From Incurvaria masculella (lineage: Eukaryota; Arthropoda; Insecta; Lepidoptera; Incurvariidae), in contig OX335651.1 in assembly GCA_946894095.1 (NCBI GenBank), positions 3,494,501 through 3,558,500 of the forward strand: a stretch of 64,000 nt of DNA, given 5' to 3'. Within the stretch, counting starts at the first letter, position 1, and each line of letters opens with the position of its first letter. Positions 23,193-34,323 of this stretch are shown piece by piece. Both the position numbers and the translations under genes were made by a program. A model generated the notes under the pieces. That model was not told the DNA's origin. It was given only the letters and a program-made list of their open reading frames with translations, and ran no database searches.

Positions 23193-26100
23193 CTGCAGAC
23201 ATGGAAATATAACAAAACTCACTTAGGTAATTTTTTTTTTTTATGTGACTGGACATGGATGGCTAATACCACACTTTCTGTCATGGTATTAGCCCAACAC
23301 ACCACATGGGAACTAGGTGCCATGCCAGGACCTTCCTTATATTGCACGGCTACATTGAACTGGATGGAAAACACGGACAATTTTCATTGCCGCTTCGACC
23401 ATCGTTCATCCAATGCGATGGTACCAAACCGGGCGGGATTAACCCTACCACCTAGTAAGTAAGGAAGGGGACCTACAGTTTAACGTGGAATCCGAACCAC
23501 GGTCAGCCTCTCTCAACGGTCGAATGGTCACCCATCCAAGACCAGACCGGACCCAGCGTTGCTTAACTTCGGAGAGCGATCGCCGAAGTGTCGCGCCACT
23601 GGGCCATTGAGGGTGACCAAAAAAAGAAAATATTATTTTAACACAATTAGTTTGAATTAGTAACAAGAAAAAGGGATTAAACAGATCGTCTCAGCGCTAG
23701 TGTCTGTGGAGTATACGTGTTGCAGGAGAGTTGTAATATCTGTGAACTTGCAAATATTGGAGGAATTAGAAAAAGCCTGGAACAAAGCTGTGGTAAGTGG
23801 ATATGTGGAAATAAGCTGTGTACTGAAACAATTCAAAAGCTGAAAGCTCTAAATCTACAATTTAAAAGCAGAGCATTAAGAGTGAGATGTAAGTACGATT
23901 ATAAAGAGCGTGAGAAAAGGACAACATCTCTAATTACGTCGCAGTACTTTTTGTAAGAGCGAGAAGCTGATGGAACAAATGGCCGGTGGAAAAAAGACAA
24001 AAGTGAAGGGTTGTAGCGCAGCCTGTTTCTAGTCTAAAAAACATAAGCCTTGCATTCAACTGAGAGAGATATGGAAGGTAAAAATTGGCGGAGAAATAGA
24101 GTAACATAAAAAAATACAGTCCAATTGAGAACCTCCTATGTTTTAAAGTTGGTTCAAAAGAGTGTTAGTAAATGACTGAAGTGAACTTACTAATATTAGC
24201 ATCTCGACAACAGAATTAATCAAACCTATATGCTTTTGCGTTAATGACAAGAAGTTTTATTTCATTTCATCAAATCATGTCACAATTTTATTGATACGTG
24301 GATTCGAGAGAAACTCGCAAAAAAAATTCACTGGTCTATAAGTTTTAATTTGTTTTGCCTTTTTTCTACATTACTGATATAATTCACTTATGAATACCTA
24401 AACGCTACTGCCAAAGTTACATTGTTGTGTGGAACGGTCTGAGGCAAAGAACTTGAGAACTACGATGAAACAACAACCCACAATGTTTCACGTAATTACG
24501 TAGATTACTTACTCTAGTCAGCGTCTTCTAGATCTAATAATTAGTAATCACATGTCAATGCGAGTTCACCGTTGCACCCAAAGTTTAGTTCCTGAAGATG
24601 ATCACCACCCGTCCTTATTAATTAATGTAGATATTCAGTTTGATAGTGATCCTATTTTGGATAATCGAGAATCGATAAGGCTTTTCAGATACGCTGATTA
24701 TGATAAAATAAATAAGGAATTATCTTTAATCGATTGGACTGCTCTCTTATCATTGCCTTTAATGGACGAAGCCACTGAAATATTTTATAAAATGTTATTC
24801 AATATTATAGATACCTTTGTTCCTTCACGACAAATCAGTAATAAGGCCCGATTTCCAAATTGGTATTCTAAACCACTTAAAAAGATTATTGCTGAAAAAT
24901 TAAGATTTCATCGCAAATGGAAGATTTATGGTTTACGCTCAGATTATTTAGTTTTCAGTTTGCTCCGTAAGAGACAAAAATATGTACAAGAAAAGTGTCA
25001 CAACGATTTTATTGACAAGGCTGAATCAGGCATAAAATATAATCCCAAATTATTTTGGAATTTTGTTAAATCTAAAAAGGCAGGTGATAGCATACCTAAT
25101 GAAATGGTCTTTCGTAATCATAAGGTGTCGGGAGGTCAAGACATCTGTAATAATTTTAATTCATTTTTTAATTCTGTCTTTGTTCCTACAACATCTACAG
25201 GTAGTATATATCTTGATGCATCAATCGATGTTAATGAGTGTCCATGTGATATAAACACTATCCAAATTAATAAAGCTTTAGTTTACAGGTACCTTAATAA
25301 ACTTGACACTAATAAGAGTGCTGGCGCTGATTCGATTCATCCTTTTTTCATTAAATCATGTTCTTTAGAATTATTGGTCCCGACAGCCACTTCCCGCGTG
25401 CCCACGTACCCTGGTGGTGCGGCACCCGCCGGTGCCGCAGCTGGTGCTCGCCGATGAGCCGGAAGACGCGCCGGGCGTTGTCGGTGAGCGAGCGGTGCAC
25501 GCTGCGCAGGGAGCTCAGCTGCATCTGGCCGGCGGCCCGCGCCAGCCCGCCCTCGAACGAGCTCTCCTCGCTGTACGGCAGGAAGCTGGTGGCGTCCCAC
25601 CACGTGAAGTTGAACTTGCTGAGTTTCGTGTGGTCCCAGACTGAAATTGGTATTTTATGAATCGAGTTAACAGACCACCCACCCCGGTCTACTTACGAGT
25701 ATAATATTATAAGTATTGTGTATGTATGTATTATATATGTATGTACATTTTCTTGAATTTTTGACACCTTTTTATAGCATTTTTTTTGTTAAGATTTAAT
25801 ACCTGTTAAATCTTGCGAAATTGTCCCCTTTTTAGGGTGTTAAATCTTTTGGGTAAATTTTTAGGGGCACAAGGGCTAAGAGGTAAGGTGAGGTAATGAC
25901 ATCAGTGCAGGAGGTGTTTGGTCGAGCATTCGAGCATTTAAGATTTTCACCCGATTTGCCACTTCTCACTCCATGAAAATATTAAGCCCTGGATACATCT
26001 GTTTAAATCATGCATAATGAATATTAGAGAACACTCACTTAGCGGTGCATTAATGTGGTCTATGGTAGCGATCGTGTGCACATTCTCTATCTGTGACAGA

Positions 26101-29100
26101 CTGGCCAACACAGACTGTGCCTTGCTGCTCTGCAGCATTGCTCCATCGATATTATGCACGATCAGAAACAACTCCATCCCTTGCTCCGAGAGGCGTTCCC
26201 CGATGAGACACACCGTGTCGCGGACATTGGACGGAACCTGACTACACTCCAGCAAGTCCACAACAATAGCTTCGAGGACACTCTTGATGGTTAGACTCGG
26301 AAAAAATCCATTCACCACGACACAAGGAAATTCCTTTAGCTTCGTGGCCTGGAAACGTTGGAGAATAGCCCTCTTTGACCCGACCCCGTAAAGCAAAATA
26401 CTGTAATTTTCCCCCAAAACATACAACCATCTGTCGAACATATTTTCGTGGGATTTGTTCAGTTCGTGAATTCTTGTCTTGTGCTCATCGGTCATGTGGA
26501 CACTGTCGGGGACTTGAGCGTCCGACGGGTTAAAATTTTTTAGTCTTTCCAGAGTGTGATCGGATGTTGTTATCTGGAAGAAATTACACCTTTAAGCAAG
26601 TGTTAAAAATAATAGGCCGAGGGCCGAGGATTTGATCCTCTAACCTCTCGCATAAAAGGCAGTCCTCGCGCCCCTACACCACGAGCGGTTCATAACAACA
26701 AAACCAAATTACCTTCTTGCCGGAGTGCATAAGGAAGTAGTTATCCGGCGCGACGACATATTCGGCGTCGCGTCTCGAGACTCTAGCGTCCGTGCGCGGC
26801 GCGGGTGCAGCGCGGGGGAGGCGCGTCGCCACCCGGGGAGCCTCTTCTGTCTCTGACTCCGCAGAGGAGCTTGACTAGAAAACATTTAAACTGTTTCATT
26901 AATTTTATTTCTGGTTTGAGTATGATCTCTATGATCACTATGAACGCAGATAATTTCAAGGTGTGCTGAAAATTCACCAGTACTAACACTGTGCAACACA
27001 TAAATCACGTTAAGTCAATAATTTGGGATAACACAAAGTAGTGTTATGATTATCGCTTACTTGTTTATCCTACCACTGTCTATCCGAAAACATTTTAATA
27101 ATACTGCCCTCCTTATTCAAAAGATGGTAACTATGAGTCGTATTCACTACGTATAATATTCACAACGTATAAAAGTATTTTTTTCCAAAAAATCAATATT
27201 GCATGGTGCATATCATTTAATATTCACAACGTATGATTTTATACGTTGTGCATGAAGAAAGTTTAAAAATAGAATCAACTCTTTGCATCATGCAGAACGT
27301 ATAATAGTCACAACGTATAATATTCCTAACGTGAATTCACAAAAAAAGAAAACCATGCAGAATGCCAAGAAGCACTGCATAAAGCGCCCTAATAACGATA
27401 CATTTAAGGCTGAAATTGCTACGAATCGATATTTGTTAAAGAGTAACAATTTGCTACAATTTCGAAAGGCCACCTTACGCTAATTGAGACGGTCGAAAAG
27501 TCGCGTGCGAGTATACGCTTTAAAAGTATAAACATAAGGGCGCTTATCGTATGAAAAGTTTTTGGATTATATGATATGCATGGTTTTCTTTTTTTGTTAA
27601 ATAAAGATCCCAATTTTATACGTTGTGACTATTATACGTTATGCATGGAGAAATAAGTAATTTTATTTTTTAAACTTCTTCATGCACTACGTATAAAATT
27701 ATACGATCTGCCGATTATATGTTGTGCGTGGTTTTAAAATTTTGTTAAAATATGATATTATACGATCTGCATTTTAGATGTTCTGCCGTTCCCCCGTAAC
27801 TATATATGTGGCTAATATGTAGTTACCGCCTTTTGAATAAGGAGGGCAGAATAATGTGTAACAACAGTGAAAGTCTAAATAAACAACACAAAATAGTAAA
27901 AGTCTTCTATTGTAAAACGGAAGTCTATATCATCAGATTTAAAATTCGGCTCGGCTTTGGCAACTCGCAAAGTTGAGTCGTGTTTAGGAATTGTTTTAAC
28001 TATTTTATCAACAACTGGTCTCATACCAAGCAGGCCAAAATCTACAAATTTCACATGATCAAATTTCCTATGATTAAATTTGATTAGGGTGTTCCCATAA
28101 GCATCCGCAAAGGAGATTGCAAAATGTTTACGGGGAAGAAAATCATTACTAATTTTAGTATTCATGGATTTTAAGTTTTCTGGAAATCATTCAAAAACCA
28201 CTGTGCAATTTAAGGCCGGCCCGTAAGCATCATAAAATTTCCCTCCCATACAAACGTAGTTTACTAATAATTTGAAAACCACTGTTCCAATTTACTTGAT
28301 ATTTGGTATCTAATATTAGGTTACAAATATCTGTGTCTGCATGTCTTTGTTTTTTCGGTAAATGTATTCTGGGTCAAACCACAGAGAAAACTAAATTCGT
28401 ATGAAGATTTTATTTTTGCTTTAATTTCATTCGGTTCGGATTTTTCAAAAAAACAAAAGCATGCAGACACAGATATTTGTTACCTGAAATTAGACATTAA
28501 ATATCAATTTAATTGGAATAGCGGTTTCCAAATGATTAGTAAACTACGTTTGTATAGGGGACATAGCGTTTTTGATATTACATTAACACAACTATAACAT
28601 ATAACGATAATAAATCATTAATTATTATGTCTATGGTCCTTCCATGGCGGTCTCACAAATAAATCCAAGCCTAAGTGCTCGGCCAGAATGTTCTTAGTTG
28701 ATATGGATAAATGTAAATCAGTTTGTAATGTAACCGACTGTAGTTAGAGAACCAACGTTTCAAAAAGCAAAAAGCAACAAAAGTTATTGAAAGTTAAGCA
28801 CCTCATCAGATTTGTCTGGCACAAAATCACTGCTGCTTGCTGAGAAATCACTTTCGCTGTGTTCACTTTCCACTTCCTTAATTATTCCTGCAAATAAAAA
28901 ACTTTCAATACTTATGTTTTGTTTTTATGGGTATTTATATTGATTACTTGAGTATTTCCTCCAAAATAGAAAACCCTTGGGCATCCTTGGACCGGCAGTT
29001 TCGTGTACTATATATGTATTTAAATAGAAGAAATAGCAATTTATATTTATATTTTTTCATATTTATTTATACACATGACAAATACATACATTTCACATAA

Positions 29101-31996
29101 CAGAAAACTAAGGCGTATAAATATAGAATACTTAATTACAATATAGACAAAAGAAAAAAAACAGACAAAAAACAAGCAATAAAAATCTTCTAAGAAAGAA
29201 CACTCATGAATAGGCATAAGGGTAGTTTCCTTGCATTGTATACAAACATGTACAGGTTGTAAAAATAAAAAAGGGTTTAAACAAATCTTGTTTTGTAAAA
29301 AAATGTAAATTGGGCTTTAAGGCATTGTCTTTTGTTTGCGTTTAGGTAGCTTTATAATGCATTTGATTTTGGAACTCATCGAAAAATTTATAAGATTTTG
29401 GTTGCGCGTCAGAATGATTAATTATATCATTGATCTGTTCCATGTTTTTGGTGACCCTTTCGACAATTATTTTCTTTTAAGAGCAGCCTAATTCCATTAG
29501 TGTGTTTGCAGGTTTCTGACATAATGTAAGTTTCTGACATAATGTCCTTTGCTAAGCTGATGGGCCACTATTGCAGTCATTCATCGAAACAGTAAAAACT
29601 GTTTGCCTTTGTCACATCAACAATGATAATTCATGAATTGTACTCACTCTTCTTCATAATATTCGATATATGCTTTGGAGTGTTGTCAGCAAGAGCCAGC
29701 GAGCTCACCCGCTTGCTGAGGGACGGCCGACCTCTTCCCGGAGTCTTAGGAGTGGAATCCCCCGGAGTCTTCGGAGATTTTAATACAGCCGAGTTAACCT
29801 TGTTCTGAAGGTCCAACTTTGTGTGCCGGGACTTGAATTTGAACATATCCTGGCCAGTGATGTCATCGTCGGTGAAGAGTGCTGCAAAATATTTAATCAT
29901 GATTGTAGTTACCATCCACTCGAATTTATCCATTTGGCATGGATTTATAACTCATAGGGAAAAGTAGTATAACAGACTTGAATCTTTATTATAGTCAGCT
30001 TGCTGCCCCTGGAAAAGCGCGGTGTGTGAGTGGATTTTGTAACCAAAATGTTTGGACTTCTTTTAAATGTCACGACTTTGGCAGGACTTCTCAAATTTTG
30101 AACATGGCAACCCTAAATTATAGTTGATTCAGGTTCTCTTCATGTTGACAGTTATAAGTTCAAGAGGTATCTTATTTTTAATCATTTTGGGATAATGTTT
30201 AAAAGAAAATCCCATTTCTAGCAACTAGCTGGTCGAATAGGGACAAATTTTCTTATTTTAATGTAAATCATCATCAATCGACATCAGTATTCAGTCCTTT
30301 TCTAACATAGCACCCTCTTCTTATAAATCTTCGCCTATCATGTTGTGTACCCGTTATCACATACTAGGCCTGAGCAATTACCGCATACGCTTGAGCAGTT
30401 TAGACCACTCTTTCTGCACTCGCAGTTACTGACGCATTCGTCGTTGCAAAAGTGAGGGAAAGTAATTACTGGGGATATTATTTTACATTTACGGATAAAC
30501 AGAGTTCAGCTTACTTACTTAGCTCGACGTTTCGACTACCCTCATCTGCGGCTGAACCTACCCACAGCTACAATCTGCGCAGCCGACGACATGCAGTTGA
30601 CATCTGACTGGACGAAGCGTCAGAGGTCCTCCAGGTCGCGTCGCGAACCCTGATGATGTCCACAGCGTGGTGGACGAAACGTCGAGCTAAGTAAGCTGAA
30701 CACTGTTTATCCGTAAACGTAAAATAATATGTCGAACAACAGTGAAAATCTCAACAAACCTAATTACTGGGAGCTGCAGGACGTGCTGTTGTAATTGGTC
30801 TTCTTTCACCCCCAACCGAAGAGAACTTGAAGAGCACTGAATACTGATGATGATTGATGATGATTTACATTAAAATAAGTTCGCATTTAACATTAGACAT
30901 TTTTATTAGTTTTATTGGTTCAGAGTGGGTTTCTCCATACCACAGGCTTATATGGCCTAGGTCTGTGGAAGCCTCTTTTCCCTTAAAAAGTAGCGCCCTT
31001 TGAGAGGGTGGTCGTTTCTTCAAGGGCTTATCACTAACATACCACCGGCCACTAATATCACAATTTGTGTTTACAAAACACAATTCTAAATATAAAAAAC
31101 AATTCGTTTCCTCATGTTGACGTAATATTTTCCAAAAATTAAAAAAAACAAACAATTGCTACTTTACACAAAAACCAAATTGATTACAGGGATTAACAGA
31201 AAATTCAAAGTTCTGGCAATTTACGTCTCGGACTAGAAGTTATGATGAGTGAGTACCCACTTCATAAAGGGGCTCATCTTTGGGAAGTAGTCTCGGGTAG
31301 TACATGAACGATGTACTACTAAGAAGCAATTCCTCTCACTGTACTAGAGCAAACTATTCCGTATCGCTCGGCTTAATCGAACTCGGAAAACTGTGCCAGT
31401 TGGATGTAATAAAGAGAAGAACGAACGTACACAAACGAGTGATCAAGATGTGTTGCTTGCGTTGTTGTGTCGGTCGGTGTTAATTGTTGAAGTGTAGTAG
31501 TGTGGTCTCGCTCGAGACCATACAGACAGACATAATAAGACTATACCTAGTGAAAGCATTTCCATTCATCACTCGGAAAATGAGAAGACCCGAAATTGGA
31601 AGCAGATCTGTTTTCGCTTTAAAGACTAGTTCCTAACATCGATCCTGCATTTAGAGAACTAAATGAACGAACTTTGATGAATGAAGAATGATGTGTCAGA
31701 GAGAGTAAAACATTTTCAGAGTATTTACAAGTAGCTTTCTTTCGGCAAGACTCGATATCGCCATCTTCTTCAGCGCTGCTCTCACAGACCCGTACGACAC
31801 GCGTCTTCTTTGGCGTTAACTCCAGAAAGTCGGCGTGGGATCGCGGCTTTGCTCGGGGCCTGTTTCCTCGCCGCACAATGGCAGAGGACACCGCAGCGAG
31901 GGCCGAGGGTCCTTGGATAACCTCACGCTTTAGCGTGAACGAGACTTCAGCTTCTGAATCCGAACTTGTTCGCTCTCGAATGTCTGGTTCGCTCAT
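22996..31996 (-). CDS. Orc2: origin recognition complex subunit 2
   Basis: ORC2 is a core subunit of the six-part complex that marks replication origins on chromatin and loads MCM2-7. Seven exons on the - strand (31729-31996, 29648-29881, 28802-28887, 26713-26874, 26039-26573, 25410-25640, 22996-23192) sum to 1713 nt, or 570 residues plus TGA. Every phase matches. Human ORC2 is about 577 residues. Residues 1-250 are a disordered tail rich in Ser, Glu and SPKTP/TPKTPGR motifs, fit for CDK control. The AAA-like fold has LYGVGSKR at about 311-318, where a Walker A would sit but degenerate as usual in ORC2, then VVVNGFFP and ATIDHINAPL. The C-terminal winged helix has LRAQLTEFLDHKLL and IPVDNG. 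The start at 31996 is the first ATG that opens the conserved frame. The introns hold SINE, MITE and LINE insertions. Confidence 0.96.
23227..23613 (-). mobile_element. SINE with 5S rRNA-derived head
   Basis: On the - strand, the head (23613 to about 23500) contains GAAGTTAAGCAACGCTGGGT and TGGATGGGTGACC, which match the A and C boxes of the 5S rRNA promoter. The shared body and an A-rich tail (CAGTCACATAAAAAAAA) follow. It is the cleanest full copy, in ORC2 intron 6. Confidence 0.88.
23616..24499. other. ORC2 intron 6, unassigned
   Basis: Between the 5S-headed SINE and the LINE fragment. A 79-codon frame at 23717 has no recognisable motif. Part may be decayed LINE sequence. Confidence 0.4.
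24500..25376 (+). mobile_element. Jockey/CR1-like LINE ORF2 fragment in ORC2 intron 6
   Basis: An open frame reads from the end of an endonuclease domain (QRLLDLIISNH, PEDDHHPSLLI) through the linker (FPNWYSKPLKKIIAEKLRFH, KYNPKLFWNFVKSKK) to the start of a reverse transcriptase (LNKLDTNKSAGADSIHPFFI). It then stops dead at ORC2 sequence, so both ends are truncated and the RT core is absent. It is antisense to ORC2. No stop codons are seen over about 290 codons, so the insertion is fairly young. The class is inferred from layout and motifs. Confidence 0.78.
25410..25640 (-). CDS. Orc2: ORC2 exon 6
   Basis: The acceptor is CAATTTCAG and the donor is GTACGT at 25409. It encodes IWDHTKLSKFNFTWWD through NARRVFRLIGEHQLRHR, and is strongly GC-biased. 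A LINE fragment begins about 33 nt inside the following intron. Confidence 0.96.
26039..26573 (-). CDS. Orc2: ORC2 exon 5: AAA-like core
   Basis: This is the largest exon. The acceptor is TTCCAG at 26574-26579 and the donor is GTGAGT at 26038. It encodes ITTSDHTLERLKNFNP, LLYGVGSKRAIL, VVVNGFFPSL, LFLIVHNIDG and TIDHINAPL, all recognisable ORC2 motifs. Confidence 0.97.
26618..26693 (-). repeat. tRNA-derived SINE head fragment
   Basis: On the - strand, GTGGTGTAGGGGC and GGATCAAATCC resemble A and B boxes of a tRNA. No body follows. It sits between ORC2 exons 4 and 5. Not a tRNA gene: the acceptor stem cannot be paired. Confidence 0.6.
26713..26874 (-). CDS. Orc2: ORC2 exon 4
   Basis: The acceptor is TTTTCTAG and the donor is GTAATT. 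It is 54 codons in phase 0 at both ends, encoding SSSSAESETEEAPRV through APDNYFLMHSGKK. The last residues begin the conserved part of ORC2. Confidence 0.9.
27105..27850. mobile_element. MITE with ACAACGTATAA motif array
   Basis: Inverted ends CTGCCCTCCTTATTCAAAAG and CTTTTGAATAAGGAGGGCAG (30 bp, few mismatches). AATAAT lies just outside both. The interior holds about a dozen ACAACGTATAA words in both orientations. No coding frame; ORC2 intron 3. Confidence 0.75.
27875..28165 (-). CDS. unidentified 96-codon frame in ORC2 intron 3
   Basis: The frame starts MNTKISNDFLPRKHFAIS and ends FYYFVLFI before TAG. Composition looks protein-like (balanced, FVDFGLLGMRPVVDKIV), but I recognise no family. 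Downstream, - strand ACTTTCACTGTTGTTACAC resembles the sequence beside the 30478-30731 repeat, so it may be the end of a mobile-element frame. It is not needed for ORC2: exons 3 and 4 join in phase without it. Low confidence that it is expressed. Confidence 0.3.
   Translation of the reverse strand: MNTKISNDFLPRKHFAISFADAYGNTLIKFNHRKFDHVKFVDFGLLGMRPVVDKIVKTIPKHDSTLRVAKAEPNFKSDDIDFRFTIEDFYYFVLFI
28210..28570. mobile_element. TTAA family C, full copy
   Basis: A 360-bp palindromic repeat beginning TTTAAGGCCGGCCCGTAAGC. Its two halves contain CATACAAACGTAGTTTACTA and the reverse complement, with a central GTCAAACCACAGAGAAAAC. It lies in ORC2 intron 3, between exons 28802-28887 and 26713-26874. 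Confidence 0.78.
28802..28887 (-). CDS. Orc2: ORC2 exon 3
   Basis: This is a short 86-nt exon with acceptor ATTTGCAG and donor GTGCTT. It encodes RIIKEVESEHSESDFSASSS and then DFVPDKSDE: acidic and serine-rich, casein-kinase-like. Phase fits both neighbours. Confidence 0.85.
29030..29600. other. ORC2 intron 2, AT-rich
   Basis: Nothing coding. The 29040-29170 stretch is very A-rich and resembles a retroelement tail in reverse orientation, but no family is recognised. Confidence 0.35.
29648..29881 (-). CDS. Orc2: ORC2 exon 2
   Basis: The acceptor is ATTTTGCAG and the donor is GTGAGT. It encodes LFTDDDITGQDMFKFK through HISNIMKK, with two SPKTP/TPKTP repeats and an AT-hook-like GRGRP. It joins exon 1 in phase (T|CA = Ser). 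Confidence 0.9.
30478..30735. mobile_element. element with ~55-bp terminal inverted repeats
   Basis: ATTTACGGATAAACAGAGTT...GCTCGACGTTTCG at the left pairs with CGAAACGTCGAGC...GTTTATCCGTAAAC at the right. About 250 bp. ACGTTTCG-type ends recall Penelope-like elements, but this is a guess. Confidence 0.6.
30736..31728. other. ORC2 intron 1, unassigned
   Basis: Short frames only. It includes a small palindrome, GTAGTACATGAACGATGTACTAC-like, near 31290. Confidence 0.35.
31729..31996 (-). CDS. Orc2: ORC2 exon 1
   Basis: It starts ATGAGCGAACC (MSEPDIRERTSSDSE) and ends ...KKAT plus one base at a GTAAAT donor. It is low-complexity, acidic and basic by turns, and includes a TPKK motif that is a plausible CDK site. 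The frame is open upstream without another ATG close by, so this start is preferred. Confidence 0.88.
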
Positions 31997-33681
31997 GATG
32001 ATAAATATATATTGTATTATTAATTGCTGCAACAACTTTCAGTAAATCACATGAAGTTAACGGCGAGAATCGGTAATTGAATTATGTAGACGATATCCTG
32101 TTTTAATTGAGAATTTTAAAAGTAAAATAACTTTTTGACATTCACTAATCAAAACGTCAAATAAAACCGCGAAACTTTATTTTCATCATTTTCATACGGA
32201 ACATAGGGCTTTTGCCATACAGCCATGTCTTATGTATAAAGTATCCTAATAAATGTGCAGGTTTTTCAAATGTGGTGTGAAGTGAAGCCGCTTTTACGTA
32301 TTTTGCTCATAACTTTTTAAAATTTTAAATTATAACTCAGAAATTGGAGCTGTTTGGATTAAATGTACGAACCAAAATATAGTTTTTTTTTCATGTAGCC
32401 CACTTCAGCTCAATGGCGGTGAAGTGGTCCATTCCGTATAAAATATTATTCCGACATTGTCACCTTCGGAGTTTTCAGCTTTCATATATGTTTTTCTTCT
32501 CTAGCGTCATTTATCATATGTTCAGGATATGCAAACTAGATTAAGTGTAACTACGGAGGATAGAGGTAGAGAGGAGATGGTCTAAGCAAACTGGGTCTGT
32601 GTCCACCAAGTGGGTCTCTACGTCACAGCCCACGGGATAAGAAGGCGTGGCTTGGCGTCATTCGCGACATGGCGCTGACGGTGTTAGGTTGTGAGACAAT
32701 ATTGTGATCTGCGGCGCAATTTTCGGCGAACAGTCGATTACACGATGAGATATTGTGGAATTACGCTTTATTTGTCAGTAAAACACCTCACATTTTATAA
32801 TTTGAGTCAATATTCAAACATTGTATCGATGTATCGGTCTTGCAATTTGCCGATAAATGGCGCGCAATAATTTTATTTGTACGATAAGAAATGTTGATCT
32901 CACGATGCAAATTTTTATGACACTTTTAAATCAATATTATTTGAATCCGCGCGAATGCATCTATTTAAACGAAGGTTTTTTATGGAAATAATAACGAAAT
33001 ACTCTAGTTGTAGTCTTGTAACCACTAAGAACAGCTCTCCGAATAGCTGCTACCAGAATACCGGTTCTTCCGGTAGATGGATTTAGCACAAAAGGCGGAG
33101 CTTGAACCCCCGCCATGAAATGTTTTTCTCGCCGCTTCACCGCGCAGTGTCACGCTGCGTTCCTTGGTAATATGAAGTAATAACACCTCCTCTCTCCCTC
33201 CCTCCTCCGTGAGTGCAATCGACTGACTTCCACGACAGGCCATAACTGTTCTTCGGTTTTTCTTCGGGCCATAACTGTTGAATGATTGGCTGTGTTTGTG
33301 AGCTGTATGCATCCGCAGTAGTACCTAGTATGTATGTATTGAGAACACAATACTAGTGCCAGGACTACAGGTGTAGTATTGCGTACTTAGGCTAGAACGC
33401 TAACCTGCCACCTATGAGACAGCCAACGGGCCAGTTTAGGTGGTAGGGACTGCCACATGTGGCTGCTTATTTATGAATAGTAACACTAATATTACATATT
33501 AGGCTACTTGTGTAATTTGTTTCATAAACTGTCTAATAAAGAAATTTGAATTTGAATTGAATTTGAATTTCTTTGGATTCTAAAAGATATTGCCAAGACC
33601 TACGTATGTTTTTATTTTTCCAATATTAATTTTGAATAATAAACATTGGAAATAATTGTATTTTTTTAGTTTCTAGCGTCA
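31997..33681. other. region upstream of ORC2
   Basis: No coding match. The ORC2 promoter should lie here, but I see no clear core element. A LINE-type tail with TTTGAATTTGAATTG repeats ends near 33560. Confidence 0.35.
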
Positions 33682-34323
33682 GCCTCAGTGGCCCAGTGGC
33701 GCGACACTTCGGCGATCGCTCTTCGAAGTTAAGCAACGCTGGGTCCGGTCTGGTCTTGGATGGGTGACCATTCGACCGTTGAGAGAGGCTGGCCGTGGTT
33801 CGGATTCCACGTTAAGCTGTAGGTCCCCTTCCTTACTTACTAGGTGGTAGGGTTTATCCCGCCCGGGTTGGTACCATCGCATTGGATGAACGATGGTCGA
33901 AGCGGCAATAAAAATTGTCCGTGTTTTCCATCCAGTTCAATGTAGCCGTGCAATATTAGGAAGGTCCTGGCATGGCACCTAGTTCCAATGTGGTGTGTTG
34001 GGCTAATACCATGACAGAACATTATATACATTGCTCCTCACCAATGTATATAATGTTCTTATAATAATGTTCTTTGTGAGCAGTAGTAATCAATCAATCA
34101 CTGTAAACTAGTTTGTAAGTATCACTGGAAAAAATAATAATACAATGACCAACCTGACGAAGTTTCTTGTCGGCTCTTCTTCGCCAGAAGTAATCGAACC
34201 GACAGGAAAAAAAAAAGACGAATCCGAGTGTGTAATATACATCTAATGGAGGAAATAAAGAAACTGAAACTGAAACTGAAACTTGTGGTTTAAGCCATCC
34301 ATGTCCAGTCACATATAAAAAAA
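33682..34323 (+). mobile_element. SINE with 5S rRNA-derived head, interrupted
   Basis: The head at 33690-33770 holds GAAGTTAAGCAACGC and TGGATGGGTGACC. The body runs to 34017. A 265-bp insertion carrying a 34018-34060 palindrome and a (CTGAAA)n tail precedes the true tail (34284-34323, CCATCCATGTCCAGTCACAT). Confidence 0.85.

Noticed and set aside
33690..33770. A 5S rRNA gene
   Set aside because: Only the internal promoter part matches; flanking stems are lost and it is joined to the SINE body.
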